Assembly: GCF_002878395.1 (NCBI RefSeq) | Contig: NC_061118.1 | Location: forward strand, 86,424,423-86,488,422 | DNA from: Capsicum annuum | Lineage: Eukaryota > Streptophyta > Magnoliopsida > Solanales > Solanaceae | Length of the DNA: 64,000 bases | Reading direction: 5' to 3' | In this document: piece after piece, positions 23,281 through 35,684 of the stretch | Numbering within the stretch: position 1 is the first letter of the stretch | Layout of the letters: each line of letters opens with the position of its first letter | The notes under the pieces: model-generated | The model's database searches: none | Told to the model about the DNA's origin: nothing | What the model saw: only the letters and a program-made list of their open reading frames with translations | Program-made: the position numbers and the translations under genes

Positions 23281-24923
23281 CTTAACTTCAACCACCAACT
23301 GGCTTTCAACTGAACTAAAGAAGGATGAAGCACGTAAAACTATGCCAAAACACACTAATACCATGTCGATACGTACATAAACCAACAACGGCTCATCTAA
23401 GCAAAAATCAAACCAAGGCATGAGTCATACAACCGACTCCAAATCCAAATATAACCTTCTTTTACCATTTCACACCTGTTATCTACTCTAAAATAAGAGG
23501 AAAATCACCTGACCCCAGTCCACCGGAAGTCCATACAACAATCGTGAGAATAAGACCATAAAATGCTATCAAGGTTGACAAATGGAGATAATCAAGGAAT
23601 GAAATCTATGCCAATTCTACAACTAATACAAATGGTAACTGAAACTGAACTATAGAAGATCAAGGCATAACTACTCATCACTAAATGATTCGTTCCAGGA
23701 TATCCCATCAAAAGAGAATAAAGCCAAGCCAAATCCAACTCAAGCATACTACACTCACAGTGTATATAATCAAGAATTCTCAAGGAAAACTTAAGATCCA
23801 TGGTCAAATCTGAAGGAATTAATACTGGGTTCATGAGCTACCAAATAAATATTTATTAACTATAATCTACCGAAGTGGAGAAGACTGAATAGGTAACTAT
23901 GGAGTAGGCTAAACCAGCATATAAATGAAATCCAAACTGAGAAAAATCTAAAACAAAGGCTGTACTCAAGCTTTACAACTCCAAATAGAAATCTCAACAC
24001 AAAGGTTAATCATTCAATCTCAACTACCCAATCCAAACTTGAAGACGAGTAGGCATTTATACTCCAACTCTATCATAACTTCCAAATTTCCATCCCAAGG
24101 CATCAAATCCAAAATTGAGCTAACAAATCTAAACTAAAGTCAAATACTCACATCGACTATACTATCCGAATCAAGCATATCTATATTGAATCACGTCGAG
24201 CCAAAATCAAAACATAGCTAGAGAATAAAATCACAAGATAAATCATTGGCTAAAATCATAAGGAATTAACTCCTAATACACTAGATGGCATGAGCTATAA
24301 AACATACTCAAGATCTCCCTAAAGCTACAAACCACACTAGTAATAGTAAAAACTCTAGTAACTCGAAGAAATACAACTTAAGCTGGAAACTAACCAATCT
24401 AACACTCGATCTCGACAAATAATAGACATAGGCATATATCATAGAGGAGAAACAATCCACCAAGCCTCATTAGGACAAATAAACTCTGAAATTAGGTTTT
24501 TTTTAAATTTTCCATAGGACAATTGATACTCGATCAATCCATGAATCATATCATTAAGGAAGAGTGGAACAATCTCGACATCAATGCCAAGGTCAATACC
24601 AATACAATAAAATAAACCCAACAACTCAAGATAAAGAATTACCAATTTTCCAACTTAAGAACAAGTCAAGGAACTATCACCTATCTCTTTCTATCTAACT
24701 CTACTAGAACGAGAACTGCATCGTAGTAAGAAACGGTCATCGAACACCACACCTATAATAAAGGTAAACGAATACTAGGAGATAAACCCAATAAATCTAA
24801 CAGATGAATCCAAGACCTTTCGACATCACTAACAAGCCACAATCGAGCAATGAAGTAACCATAAATAAAGAAGGGACCCTAAACTGGTCAATCTAAAAAA
24901 CAAGCTACATAGAAAGAGATAGC
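23281..24923 (+). repeat. Unknown segment U, copy 0
   Basis: It starts CTTAACTTCAACCACCAACT directly after the LTR-A break point, as in copies U1, U2 and U3. No retrotransposon domain is recognisable. It has an antisense reading frame shared by the copies (23592-23834). Its right end is cut at 24923 and joined to LTR B, so it lacks about 500 bp that the longer copies have, including the end next to LTR C. Confidence 0.75.
23592..23834 (-). pseudogene. Conserved antisense frame in U0 (80 aa, unknown)
   Basis: It is an open 80-codon frame on the minus strand. The same frame, with the same stop position, occurs in U1 (34344-34586, open), U2 (43789-44031, two stops) and U3 (52272-52514, one stop). 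The shared core includes FSLRILD, LLMGYPGT and SSYALIFYS. It is Leu/Ser-rich and hydrophobic, with no family I recognise. Some gypsy elements carry antisense ORFs between pol and 3' LTR, so this may be one, but chance openness is possible. Confidence 0.35.
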
Positions 24924-27083
24924 TAAAGTGTTAGAGAGTTAGTAATTTTTAAGGTTTTTAAGCATTGAGGATTTTCAACTTGGTCATCCCGACCCCGAGA
25001 TGTTTTCTTTTGAGTCAATTCATGTTCAAGGATGTAAGAAGTACGTCTCGGATTTTCTGGACGGGGTTTGGATCATGTTTGGATCATATAACCAAAGGGT
25101 CACCAGATAAGGCCGCAGTGTGGTAATAGTCCTAAACTCATGTTCACCCTATCGTAGTGAGGGGATTCAATGACCATGGTTAGAATACATCGCAGTGATA
25201 TTGTTGCATCCAATTTTTTCTTTTAATGTTTGAGGGGAAATTGAGTCTTTTCCCCTCAACCCAAATCATCCATAACATGAGTTGGGATATCATATAGCAC
25301 ATTATTTGTCCTTCTTCTCAAAATCCCTCTCAAGAAAACCCTCCTATTTTCCCTAGGAACACAAATTAAATTCCTTTCTCCTAAAAAAATCAAGAATTCA
25401 AGTTCCCCAAGTTCAACAACCTTCAAGAAAGTATCAAGATTGTTGTTCCTCCTTCATATTAAAGGTTTAAGGTATGTGTGATGTTCATCCACGGGCCCCT
25501 TTCACACATGGAATCCAAGAATCCATTTTGTTTTAAATCATGAGTTTTCATATGTCCAAGTTGAATTATCCCCATGAAACTCGTGTTTATTTCAATTACA
25601 AGTTATGTTTATAAGTGTTTTCAAGTAGAATGAGCCATTACATGTTTTGAATGTTGAAATCATCATGTTAAATCCATAATTCATGATTTTAGTCAGGTAA
25701 TCATGTTTTCCTAGCATGCTTTACCCATTCCTAAGATTAAGTTCATGACTCTTATATGTTTGATGAAATCCCTAATCTTTGGGTTTTGAATAATGATCTC
25801 TTACTATGGTTTTAAAGCTTTTATATGGTATTATTATTATTTCCATTTAGTGCTGGTCAGTTTTTAATATTCGATACCTATGTTTTTTACATGTTTTCAT
25901 AATTTCAAGTAATGACTTCAGTCACACCATGAGTATTACTAATTATTCAGTTATTATGATCGTAATGAGAACTATAAGTTACGTAAAATAAAAATGTTCA
26001 GTTAATCTTAGTTTAATTTAGTTCCAGTATCAATTCAATTGGGAGTTGGATTTAGCCCTAAGAAAATGTAGGGGTGGCGGCTTCCCTACCAGTTAGGCAG
26101 ATTCCTGAGTAGCAGTCCCTGCATTCCAGAATTACATAGCTAGCATAGGATATGAGGAGTCACTCGTTAGTATAGTCTTGACTTCCTCTTAGGGGTCACC
26201 CATCATTTTAGGCTTGACACCCTGGTCCTTTGGGAAACAAGATTAGTGGATCCATATATCCAGTGTTAGTACTCATGGAATGATACTAACACCCTTCCAA
26301 CTGGGGTTATAGGTTGGACCCCAATTAGCTTAGATTGGGGCATATTTGTTAGATTATTCCTCCCAAAGTCTCAGTATAGAAATCAATGTATTTTCTATTT
26401 AGGCTTGCTTGACTAAGTGTACAGACTTTCAGATATTCAGTTCTACAACTTTAAGTCTTTTGTATTATAGATTTATCTCAATAACTTAATAGATATACGC
26501 TTAGTCTAGCATTCTAAAATTTTACATGTTCATGCATTCATGTAGAGTTACCCAATACATTTCAGCCTGCCCTCATCTCATATACTAGTACATTCAAATT
26601 ACTGACTGCATACTCCTCTTTGTGCTATGAAGTATTATATCACAAGTTTGGATGCTCAGTTTCCCGACCAGAGTTAGATAGCTTAGTATAATCTAGCAGT
26701 AGTAGAGGTAAGTCCTCATCCATTGAGGAAATGTTATGATTATTTAGTTATCTCAATATTTCTTATTTTCATTCAGTCAAAGTTAGTTTGGGGCCTGTCC
26801 CATCAACTTCTTAGTTAGCTTAGAGACTTTCACGCATTCAGATATTCAGACATTTAGTTAGATTGTTAGTATGTTTTATCAGTCTTATAAGATATTTTAG
26901 ACTTTTGATTCATTCATATTTTTAGTATTCAGACATTATGGATTTATCAATTATTTTGTTTATATGTCTATTATTATTATTTTATTCAGTGTTCTCATCA
27001 GGTACCAGTACATGGGTTAGCTTGTGGCCACTTGTGACCATAAGCACTATTGCCGTGACTAGAGGGTGGCCTCGGTCGTGACA
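24924..27083 (+). repeat. LTR B, copy 1 (5' truncated)
   Basis: It aligns with LTR B2 from GTTAGAGAGTTAG, lacking the first 75 bases or so. It has the CpG block (about 25085-25210), the CATATAG box, the leader and a splice-donor-like AAG|GTATGTGTG at 25472. It ends TCGTGACA. It acts as the 5' LTR for unit 1. Confidence 0.8.
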
Positions 27084-27101
27084 AAACTTGGTATCAAAGG
27101 C
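27084..27101 (+). promoter_or_regulatory. Primer-binding site, unit 1
   Basis: AAACTTGGTATCAAAGGC follows the LTR end. TGGTATCA matches the complement of the initiator-Met tRNA 3' end; it is the best kept primer site of the array. Confidence 0.8.
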
Positions 27102-27307
27102 TAAGGTTTTAAAGTGTCCTAGGGAGTCTAAAAGCCACATTAAGTAGATTCTTATGCATGGGTATGAAGCACACCATACTAATGGACAAGAGTCTACAAG
27201 ATGTTTTAGGAAAAGTTTTCCTTTTTTCAGTATTTTTGTCATGCGAATGAGCATGAGATCTATTGAAACTCTCTTTCTAACTCATCCTTTGTTCTATTTA
27301 TATATAA

Positions 27308-28500
27308 TACATCCCAAAAAAACAACAAAAGAAGGAACATGAACCAGCCCGCACCTCTGCCTATTCAAGAAGATCCCTTAAATGAACATGTCTCTCACTC
27401 CGAGCTCAGATCTGCTTTTACTACCTTAGCCCAAATAGTAGCTTCTGAGAATAACCAGTGAGTTGTTTCCCCAGCCAATCTAATGGCAAATATAGCTATA
27501 TCTAGGATTTGAGATTTCACCCAAATGATTTTTCCTCTATTTTCGGGATCCAAGTTTTAGGAGGATCCACAAGAGTTACTTCATATAGTTTAAAAAGTGA
27601 AAGATATCATGTGTGTCACTTCGATTTAGAGTGTGAAGTTAGTTGCATACTTGTTGTAGGATGTAGCTCACACCAGGTATAAGTAGTGAAAGAAGGATAG
27701 GGGTGTTAAGGTGGGCCAATAGAGTGGGAGAAGTTTGCCATTACTTTTTTAGATAGGTTCTTTCCTTTGGAATAGAGGGAAGCTAAGGTGTAGGAGTTTA
27801 TCAATTTGAAGCAAGGTAATATGAGTATGAAGGAGTACTCACTTAAGTTCACTAAGTTGGGGAGGTATGCTCCTTTGATGGTTGCTGATAATAGGTCTAG
27901 AATGAGTAAGTTTGTTTCTAGTATATCTAATAGTGTGGTAAAGGAGTGTTGGACAACTATGCTAATTAAGGAGATTGACCCATCTAGGCTTATGGTTCAT
28001 ATTCATCAAATTGAGGAAGATAAGCTTAAGAAGAAATAAAGAGAGAATAAGAGGGCCAGAATAGGTAGTTTTAACTTTTCCTTGCCAAGGCTAGAGGGTG
28101 GAAACCATTCTATGATCCATCAGAAGTTCTCAGCCCCAGATCTATCTTCAGCCAGTGCGCCGGTGCCAAAGTTCAGGAATGACTATTGAGATATTGTTCT
28201 AGGCTCTAAGTCCCAGGGTAGTATGAAAAGTGGTCATACTAATCTACTCTGCAGGAAGTATGGTAGGAATTATCAGTGCATGTGTAAGGCTGGTAGTGAT
28301 ATGTGTTTTGGTTTTGGAAAGCTAAGCCATAGGATCTGAGAGGGTATGGTGGTGGCACAGAGGGGAAGAAATAATCGCCAACAGGGCCAGAATACTTCTT
28401 CAGCAGCACCAGCTAGTCATTCGACCCAATAGGGTTCTACTTTTAGTACCACCAGCGAGCAGCACCAGAATAGACTGTATGCACTCCAGTCCCTACATGA
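27308..28500 (+). pseudogene. gag of unit 1
   Basis: The start codon is lost: where units 2 and 3 have ATAATGCCTCCC, this has ATAATACATCCC. The capsid frame is readable at 27806-28039 (NMSMKEYSLKFTKLGRYAPL, then ECWTTMLIKEIDPSRLMVHI). A one-base loss near 27717 shifts the frame, as in units 2 and 3. Two zinc knuckles follow: a first worn CRKYGRNYQCMC and a second CFGFGKLSHRI* (about 28309-28339), with the second Cys lost, Gly-His changed to Ser-His and a TGA at 28337. The same changes occur in unit 2, so they predate duplication. Confidence 0.75.
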
Positions 28501-28519
28501 CCAGGAAAGTTCTCCTAAT

Positions 28520-29106
28520 GTGGTTATGGTACATTACACTATTTTCATCATCATATGTATATTTTATTAGACCCGTAGCTTATCTTTATTTTGTAACCCA
28601 CTATATAACTGTCAATTTTGGTGTTAGTCCAGTAATATTAGCGGAGACTTTCTCAGTTTCTACCCAGTGGTTAAATCTATTATATCTAGATTAGAAAACA
28701 TAAATTTTCCCGTTACAGTATCTTAGAGAATAACTATAGTAGATATTGGAGAGTTAGAGATAAATGATTTTGATGTCATCCTCGGCATTGTTGGCTCCAT
28801 TCATGATATGCCTCAGTGGATTGAAGAAATAAAGTTATTTAGTTTTAGTTTCTCGATGAACCAGTTATTGAATAGAGGGGTAGTACTTCAGTGCTTAGGG
28901 GTCAAATTATTTTTTATCTTAAGTCAAGAAATATAATATCTAAGGGGTGCATGTTCCATCTTGTTTGAGTCAAAGACTCTAGTTTTGAGACTCCAGTCTC
29001 GAGTCTCTTTTAGTAGTAAGGGAATTTCCAAATGCGTTCCTTGAAGATTTTCCCGGAGTTCCTCCCAAAAGGGAAATTGAATTTAAAATAGATATCTTTA
29101 TAGATA
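28520..29106 (+). pseudogene. Protease and start of RT, unit 1 (left part)
   Basis: The region reads FGVSPVILAETFSVST, then LEINDFDVILGIVGSIHDMP, the post-protease block with its Met-Asp-Trp core altered. It reaches the RT entry REIEFKIDIF and stops at AGATA (29102-29106), where a solo LTR is inserted. The rest of RT resumes at 31954. Several stops occur. Confidence 0.65.
29102..29106 (+). repeat. Left target-site duplication AGATA
   Basis: It is identical to AGATA at 31954-31958. Unit 2 and unit 3 have one copy at this spot (CCAGATACC), which proves the insertion. Confidence 0.85.
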
Positions 29107-31953
29107 TGTAAGACCCCACAAAATTCCTAGCTTAATTCAGTCCTTTAAGCTTGTCAAGGGGTCCCAAGCTTAGACGATTCTAGCTAAGTTTCCAGACTTA
29201 GTTTATTTTAGCCTTCAAAAGTTGGCGATCTTATGTCACGACCTTAATTTCCTTTAGTGGTATATAAGTTTGTTAATTCATGATAAGGAAGGTCAATAGG
29301 TGTTCCCGGACAAGTTTTATATTTTTCAGACCGCGTTTAGACCATGTTTGGAATCCCAAATTAGTGGAACAACGCAATCTTGCTGTGCCGCGTCGCTTAT
29401 TGCATAGGTTAATATTATTGCAGGTTTCCAGAGTCAAAATCTTGATACACATCACGATTATGGTGCGACGCGTCGAGTATCAAGTCGATGCCATCGACAC
29501 GCCACATCGACAATCGCGTAGGTGCCTAGTTTTCAGTCATTAAATGACCGCATCCTTAAGGGTAATTAGGTATTTTTCCCTAACCTTCAGCCCTCATAAC
29601 ATGAAACTTAGCGCCTTTTTGGCTAAATACATTCACTATTTTACAATTTCTCAAGAATAAGAAAAACCTAGGTGATTAATTCCAAGTCAAGAACTCAAGA
29701 TTTCCTCCACTAATCTTCAAAAAATTATCAACCAAGGTATGTAAAGTGTTCATCCAAGGGTCCCTTCCACCCTTGGATCTTTTCAAAATACGAATTTTGA
29801 ATTCCATGTTGTGGGCTTAATTGTACACATGTTAATGTTGTGATATGACTTCCAAGATTAAATCTTTATTAAATTTTCATGACTTTATGTTAGTAAATGG
29901 ATTGAAATCCTTAAATTTGAAGTGCTTGATATAGCCATGATGTATTAGTTGTTGATTTATGCCCTAGAAAGGGTTATGCCTTCCATGTGTTTGTTAAAAT
30001 TCCTAAGTGAATAAGAAATGTGCATATGACCCATTTGTGATCTAAATGATGAACTCATGATGTACCCATATATTCAAAATGACTCCCATGCTTAAGCTAT
30101 GTCTTGTAATGATTTGGTAAAATGCTCATAAGTATAGATTTGTGAAATTATGTTATGTTAGCATGCATTCCTATTCATGTGTAAGATTATGACTTACAAA
30201 TGCTTCATGAAATCCCTCAATGGTTGTATTGTGAATTGTTGACTATGGTCATGTGTTTAAAAAGAGTCATGTCCTATTTATATTCATGCTATCGAGTCCT
30301 AGGGGTATTTAATACCCGATAATTTAGCTGTGTGCCTAGAGCCAGTGTCAGTTTTCAAGATAACCTCATTCAAGCCATGATCAGTAGTACCCTCAATCAA
30401 GTTTTAGAACTCAGTAGAACTCAGTCAGTTACATGACTCAGGAAAGCTCAGTAAATCCAGTATCAGTTCAGACCTCAGTAATATTCAGTTTTTAGTTCAA
30501 ACCTCAGTAGTATTAAGTTCAGACCTTAGTAGCATTCAGTATTTAGTTTAGTTCTCAGTAAATTCAATCAGTTCATAGAACTCAGTAGTATTCCATTAAT
30601 TAATGGAATTTAGTAAACACAATTCAGTTAAATAGTATAATCAGTAACAACTCAATAAAGCCTAGTGTGAACTAGGAGATTAGTTAAGTGTCTATTCAGT
30701 TGGGAGTAGGATTCAGCACCGAGTAAACCTAGGGAAGAGGGCTCACCTGTCAGTTAGTAGAGGGTGTGATCCTTAGAAGCAATCTTTGCATTCTAGAACT
30801 ACGTAGCCAGCGTAGGTTGAGATATATCCATAAGAGTCTAGGGTTAATACATCTCATTTGAGTTCTCTTACTAATGAGGGGTTGATGGAAGAGCTTCCTT
30901 TCAGTAAAGGGTTAACTCACAACTTGTCTTTATCCATGGCACGGTATTGACACCCTTCCAGCTAGGGTCACAGGTTGGACCCCACTAGTTTAGTTATGGC
31001 GCATGTCGGTTAGATGATTATCTCCCACAGTCTTAATCTCAGTCTTCTGTAAGGAACTCAGATAGTTGCTCAGATTTTAGGACTGTCAAATACAGTCACT
31101 TAGCTTAATATGGAACTCAGCTAGTTCCATTAGAATTAGAACGGTCAGAAATAGTCATTCATTTAACAGTACATCAGTTATCAGTAATCCATGTTATCAG
31201 TAAACTCAATATAGTTCCACAGATTTAGAACTGTCTGATACAGTTGTTCAGTTACTAGTTATACAGTATCCATAGACATAAGCATCTGTTAATCAAAATT
31301 CAAATTCAGTATTCAGCATTATCACGACCTCAGTTACAGTCCACGTATTCATGCAAATATTCTCATGCAGTCATGTTAATGTTATTCAGTCAGTTATAGT
31401 TCATGCATATCAACCCTTGCATTCAGCCTACCTCACTTTGCATACCAGTACATTCTCATGTATTGACACATACTTTTCTATTATGTTATGGTGTTTTATA
31501 CAATATATTTGGATACTCAGGTTGCCAATCACACTTAGCAGTTTAGATTTCAGCAGTCAGAGTCAGTGGTGAGTCCTTATAGTTCAAAGACGTGATTATT
31601 TCATTATTTTAGTGTTTCAGTACTTAGCTTATTTTAGTAGTTGGAGTTATTTAGGGACATGTCCCATCAGCTCTTTATTCAGATAGTTTAGAGGCTGTTC
31701 ATACTAGAGTATTTTAGACAGTTGTATTTTTTTAGTTTTGGTATTATTATATCTTGATCAGATAGTGCTTATTTTAGTTTTAAACCTTATGGCAAGTTTT
31801 TTGCCAGATTTCCACATTTATTTTAGTTATATTATTATTACAGTATTACTATTATGCAGTGCACACAGTAGGTACTAGTCATGGGTTAGCTAGTAGTCCT
31901 TTGGGATTGTTAGCACCGTGTAGTGTCCGAGGTATCAGACTCGGGGTATTATA
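29107..31953 (+). repeat. Solo gypsy LTR D inserted into RT of unit 1
   Basis: It starts TGTAAGACCCCAC, ends GGGGTATTATA, is 2847 bp and is flanked by perfect AGATA duplications. There is no primer site or coding domain, so it is a solo LTR. U3 has a CpG block with GCGACGCGTCGAG (about 29464). A donor-like AAG|GTATGTAAAG is at 29737. At 30390-30620 a run of degenerate TTCAGACCTCAGTAGTATTC-type repeats is present. It inserted after the unit had formed. Confidence 0.9.
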
Positions 31954-33325
31954 AGATACCCAGCCTATCTCTATTCCACCTTACAAAATGGCTCCAGCGG
32001 AGCTTAAAAAGTTGAAATATCTCTTAGACAAGGATTTCAGTAGGTCGAGTGTTTACCCATGGGGTGCACCAGTCCTTTTCACATGTAAGAAAGATGGTTC
32101 TCTTATATTTTACATCGATTACCATCAGTTGAACAAAGTCACAATCAATAATAAATACCCACTCTCTAGGATTGATGACTTGTTCAACCAACTTTAGGTT
32201 GCCAGTTATTTCTCTAAGATTTACCTCAGATTTGGCTATTATCAGCTTAGAGTCAGAAAATGTGACATTCCAAAGACAACCTTCAAAACAAGGTATGATC
32301 ACTTCAAATTTCCAGTTATGGCTATTTAACTAACGAATGCCCTTGCTACATTCATGGACTTGATGAACAGTGTGTTCAAGCAGTACTTGGACATGTTTGT
32401 CATAGTCTTCATTGACGATATCCTTGTCTATTCCCATAGTAAGAATGATCATGTAGACTATCTGAGAATTATGTTACAGACCCTTAGAACTCATTAGTTG
32501 TTTGCCAAGTTCAGTAAGATAAAGTTTTGGCTAAGATCAGTAGCTTTTCTTAGCCATATTATCCTCGGTGATGGTATTCGAGTTGACCCTCAAATGACCA
32601 AAGTAGTGAGAAACTAGCCCAGACCCATCTCTCCATTAGATTGCAGAAGTTACTTGGGTTTGGATGGCTATTACAGATAGTTTGCTTAATGGTTCTCTTT
32701 AATTTCTTCTCTCATTTCTTGATTAACTCAAAAGAAAGTCAAATTTTAGTGGTCAGATTCCTTTGAGAGGAGTTTACTAGAGTTAAAGACTAGACTCACC
32801 TCAGCCCCAGTCCTAACTTGTTAAATAGTTCACATGGATTTATAGTTTATAGTGATGCTTCTAGAGTTGTTCTTGGTTGTGTATTGATGTAGAGAGGTAA
32901 GGTCATAGACTACGCCTCTAGACAGCTTAAACCCCATGAAAAGATTAATCCTTCCCATGATCTTAAGTTTGTAGTCGTTGTTTTTGCCTTGAAGATTTGG
33001 AGGCATTATCTTTATGGGGTTCATGTTGTTGCGTTCATGGATCAATAAAAGTTTTCAGTAGATATTTTCATAGAAAGATTTAAGTCTTCATTACAAAAGG
33101 TGGCTTGAGTTATTAAAATATTATGATATGAGCGTGTTGTATCATCCAAGCAAGGCCAATGTAGTGGCAGATGTCCTTAGTCTATTGTCTAAGTATAGCA
33201 TTGCTTATGCTGAGAAGGATAAGAAGAAGTTATTTTAGGAGGTTCATCAGCTTGCTAGATTAGGTGTTCGGTTAGTTGACTCAGCAGAAGGAAGTGTATG
33301 GGTTCAAAATGGTTCAAATTCGTTA
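31954..33325 (+). pseudogene. RT (rest) and RNase H of unit 1
   Basis: It resumes at the second AGATA. The frame reads [33 protein letters not shown] and then [12 protein letters not shown]: the catalytic Asp of KIDL is Tyr (32222). The second site IDDILVYS (about 32410) is intact. TAG stops at 32495 (after LRTH) and 32890 (after VLM) are shared with units 2 and 3. RNase H reads FIVYSDASRVVLGCVLM, then a worn SLQ region and LYHPSKANVVADVLSLLS. It ends at about 33325, just inside integrase (SAEGSVWVQNGSNS), and joins LTR-A sequence. Integrase is absent. Confidence 0.8.
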
Positions 33326-34032
33326 TTTAATCTATGTTTTCTTAGTAATTTTGAATTCAATCCGTGTCAATAAGTTTCCTCATGTGAATTATGTACCTTA
33401 TACTTTAAATTCCAGTCACCCATGTTATGTATAGTTGAAACCATGTGAACTTACCAATTCATGAAATAAACCATGCGATCATGTTACCCTCTGAAGTTTA
33501 ACGTATCCCCATACCAAAAGATCACTGCTTCCATTGGTTTAGTGAAATGTGCTATGTTTGGGTCTCTGAATCATGGTTTTCTACTCGGGTTATAAATGAT
33601 GTTATCGTCTTTAAAGTGTAATTTAGTGCTAGTGGGTCATGAACACCCGATACCTATGTGTTTTTACATGTTTCTAATTTCAAGTAACAAGGTAGGCAAG
33701 CCTTGATTTTATTATCATATTCATATTATCATATCCTTGCTGAGCACTTGTTCATATAGTACCATATCATGCTAAACTATTAATAATACCAGTGTCATTC
33801 AATTGGGAGTAACACTTAGCACCGAGCGAATATAATGATGGCGGCTACCCCGTCAGATTGGCATGAGTCGTTAGTAGTAATCCCTAAGTTCTAGACCTAT
33901 AACGCCACTCTAGATAATGAGGGGTCCCCCATCTGTTAGGCCTGAAACCCTCATCCGTTGGGACATCAACATTGTGGATCCACATCGTCAGTCATGTATT
34001 GGTACCCATGGTAAGGTACCAACACCCTTTCA
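33326..34032 (+). repeat. LTR-A fragment A', copy 1
   Basis: From TTTAATCTATGTTTTCTTAG it follows LTR A from about base 725 to base 1330 of that LTR. It is joined on the left to the start of integrase and on the right to U (after CACCCTTTCA). The same two joints occur at 42796/43477 and 51261/51961. The left joint shows a TTTAAT-type microhomology. Confidence 0.8.
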
Positions 34033-35684
34033 CTTAACTTTAACCACCAACTGGCTCCCAACTGAACTGAAGAAGGATGATGCACGTAAAATTAAGCCAC
34101 AACACACTAATACCATCTCGATACCTGCACAGACCAACAATGACTCATCCAAGCAAAAAAAAAACCAAGGCATAAGTCATACAACTAACTCTAAATTCAA
34201 ATATAACCTTTCTTTACCATTTCACACCTGTTATCCATCTCAAAATAGGAGGAAAATCACTTGGTCCTTGTCTACCGGAAGTCCATACAACAATCATGAG
34301 AATAATCCCATAACATGCGATCTAGGCTGACAAATGGAGATATTCAATGAATGCAATCTATGCCAATTCTATAACTAGTCCAAATGCTAACTAAAACTAA
34401 ACTATAGAAGATCAAGGCATAACTACTCATCATAAAATGATTCGTTCCAGGATATCCCATCAAAAGAAATTGAAGCCAAGACAAATTCAACTCAAGCATA
34501 CTCTTCTCACTTTGTATATCATCTAGAATTCTCAAAGAAAATTGAAGATACTTGGTCAAAGATGAAGGAATTAATGCTAGGTCCATGAGCTACCATATGA
34601 ACATTTATTAACTATAATCTATCTGAAGTCGAGAAGACCAAATAGGTACCCATGGAGTAGTTTAAACCAGCCTATAAATGAAATGCAAACAAAGAAAAAT
34701 ATAAAACAAAGGTTGCACTCAAGCTTTACAACTCCAAATTGAAATCCCAACACCAAGAATAATCGTTCAATCTCAACTACCTAGTCGAAACCTGAATACA
34801 AGTAGGCATTCATACTCCAACTCTATCAAAACTTCCAAATTATCACCCCAAGGCATCAAAACTGAAATTGATCCAGTAAATCCAAACTAAAGTCAAATAC
34901 TCACATCGACTATACTATCTAAATCAAGCACATCTATATTGAATCAAGTCGAGCCAAAATCAAAACATAGATAGATATTAAAATCATAACACCACACCAA
35001 TAATAAGGGTAAACCAACACTAGGAGATAAACCCAATAAATCTAAGATATGATTCCAAGACCTCTTGACATCACTATCAAGCCACTATCGAGCGATGAAA
35101 TAACCACAAATAAAGAACGGACCCTAAACTGGTCAATCTTAAAAACAAGCTACATACAAAGGAATAGCCAATGCAACAAACTTCGTAACCCAGGATACAA
35201 GTCTAAGGATCCTTAACTCAAGAACAATGATATATCTAAATGGCCAATACAAGAACCTTACAAAACCATAGACGTCTAAAATACCTTTGATACCATAATT
35301 CATTCCCAATAAATCTTACATGACTAAATAAGAGGAAAAATGACCAATCCTCACCTTTCTATAAGAAAGAAATCATCAAATAAGGCTATAGTTTCCCGAG
35401 CCAACTAATAAGGACCGCAAAGAATTGTATTCTAGCTAGATAACACTAGTTTAAATAGCTATCCAACGAGGATCAATTACATCAAGTAATTATAACAATA
35501 TCAAAAGTAATATGAATATCAATATTATGAATAGGTGGTGTCAAAATGAAAATCAATAGAAAGTACCACTCAAGGTCTATAATAAGGGAAATATGCCAAG
35601 GTAAATAGGACTCAAATCCAATTGCTAAACCCATAAGGAGAAAACATAAATAGATCTACTCCATCCACTACTAAAAGATATAAA
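34033..35684 (+). repeat. Unknown segment U, copy 1
   Basis: It is homologous to U0, U2 and U3. About 510 bp is missing at 34988 (between AAAATCAT and AACACCACACC). The right end reaches LTR C with about 23 bp lost (polypurine tract and LTR start) at 35684. It carries the open antisense frame at 34344-34586. On the + strand the first 300 bp is open in frame with A' (33917-34330), with a polar composition and no known domain. Confidence 0.75.
34344..34586 (-). pseudogene. Conserved antisense frame in U1 (80 aa, unknown)
   Basis: It is an open copy of the shared antisense frame. It ends at the same stop as the U0 copy and agrees with it at most positions (FSLRILD, LLMGYPGTNH, SSYALIFYS). No function can be given. 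Confidence 0.35.

Noticed and set aside
29280..29543. 87-codon plus-strand open frame in LTR D
   Set aside because: It falls in the CpG block of U3, where stop codons are rare by composition. No similarity and no counterpart in other LTRs.
30390..30620. CRISPR-like or regulatory array in LTR D
   Set aside because: The CAGTAGTATTCAG-type repeats are irregular in spacing, lack unique spacers, and lie in a plant LTR. They are degenerate tandem repeats.
31988..32302. Minus-strand open frames over the RT regions (for example 32024-32302, 41544-41777)
   Set aside because: They mirror conserved RT codons on the plus strand and have no own motif.
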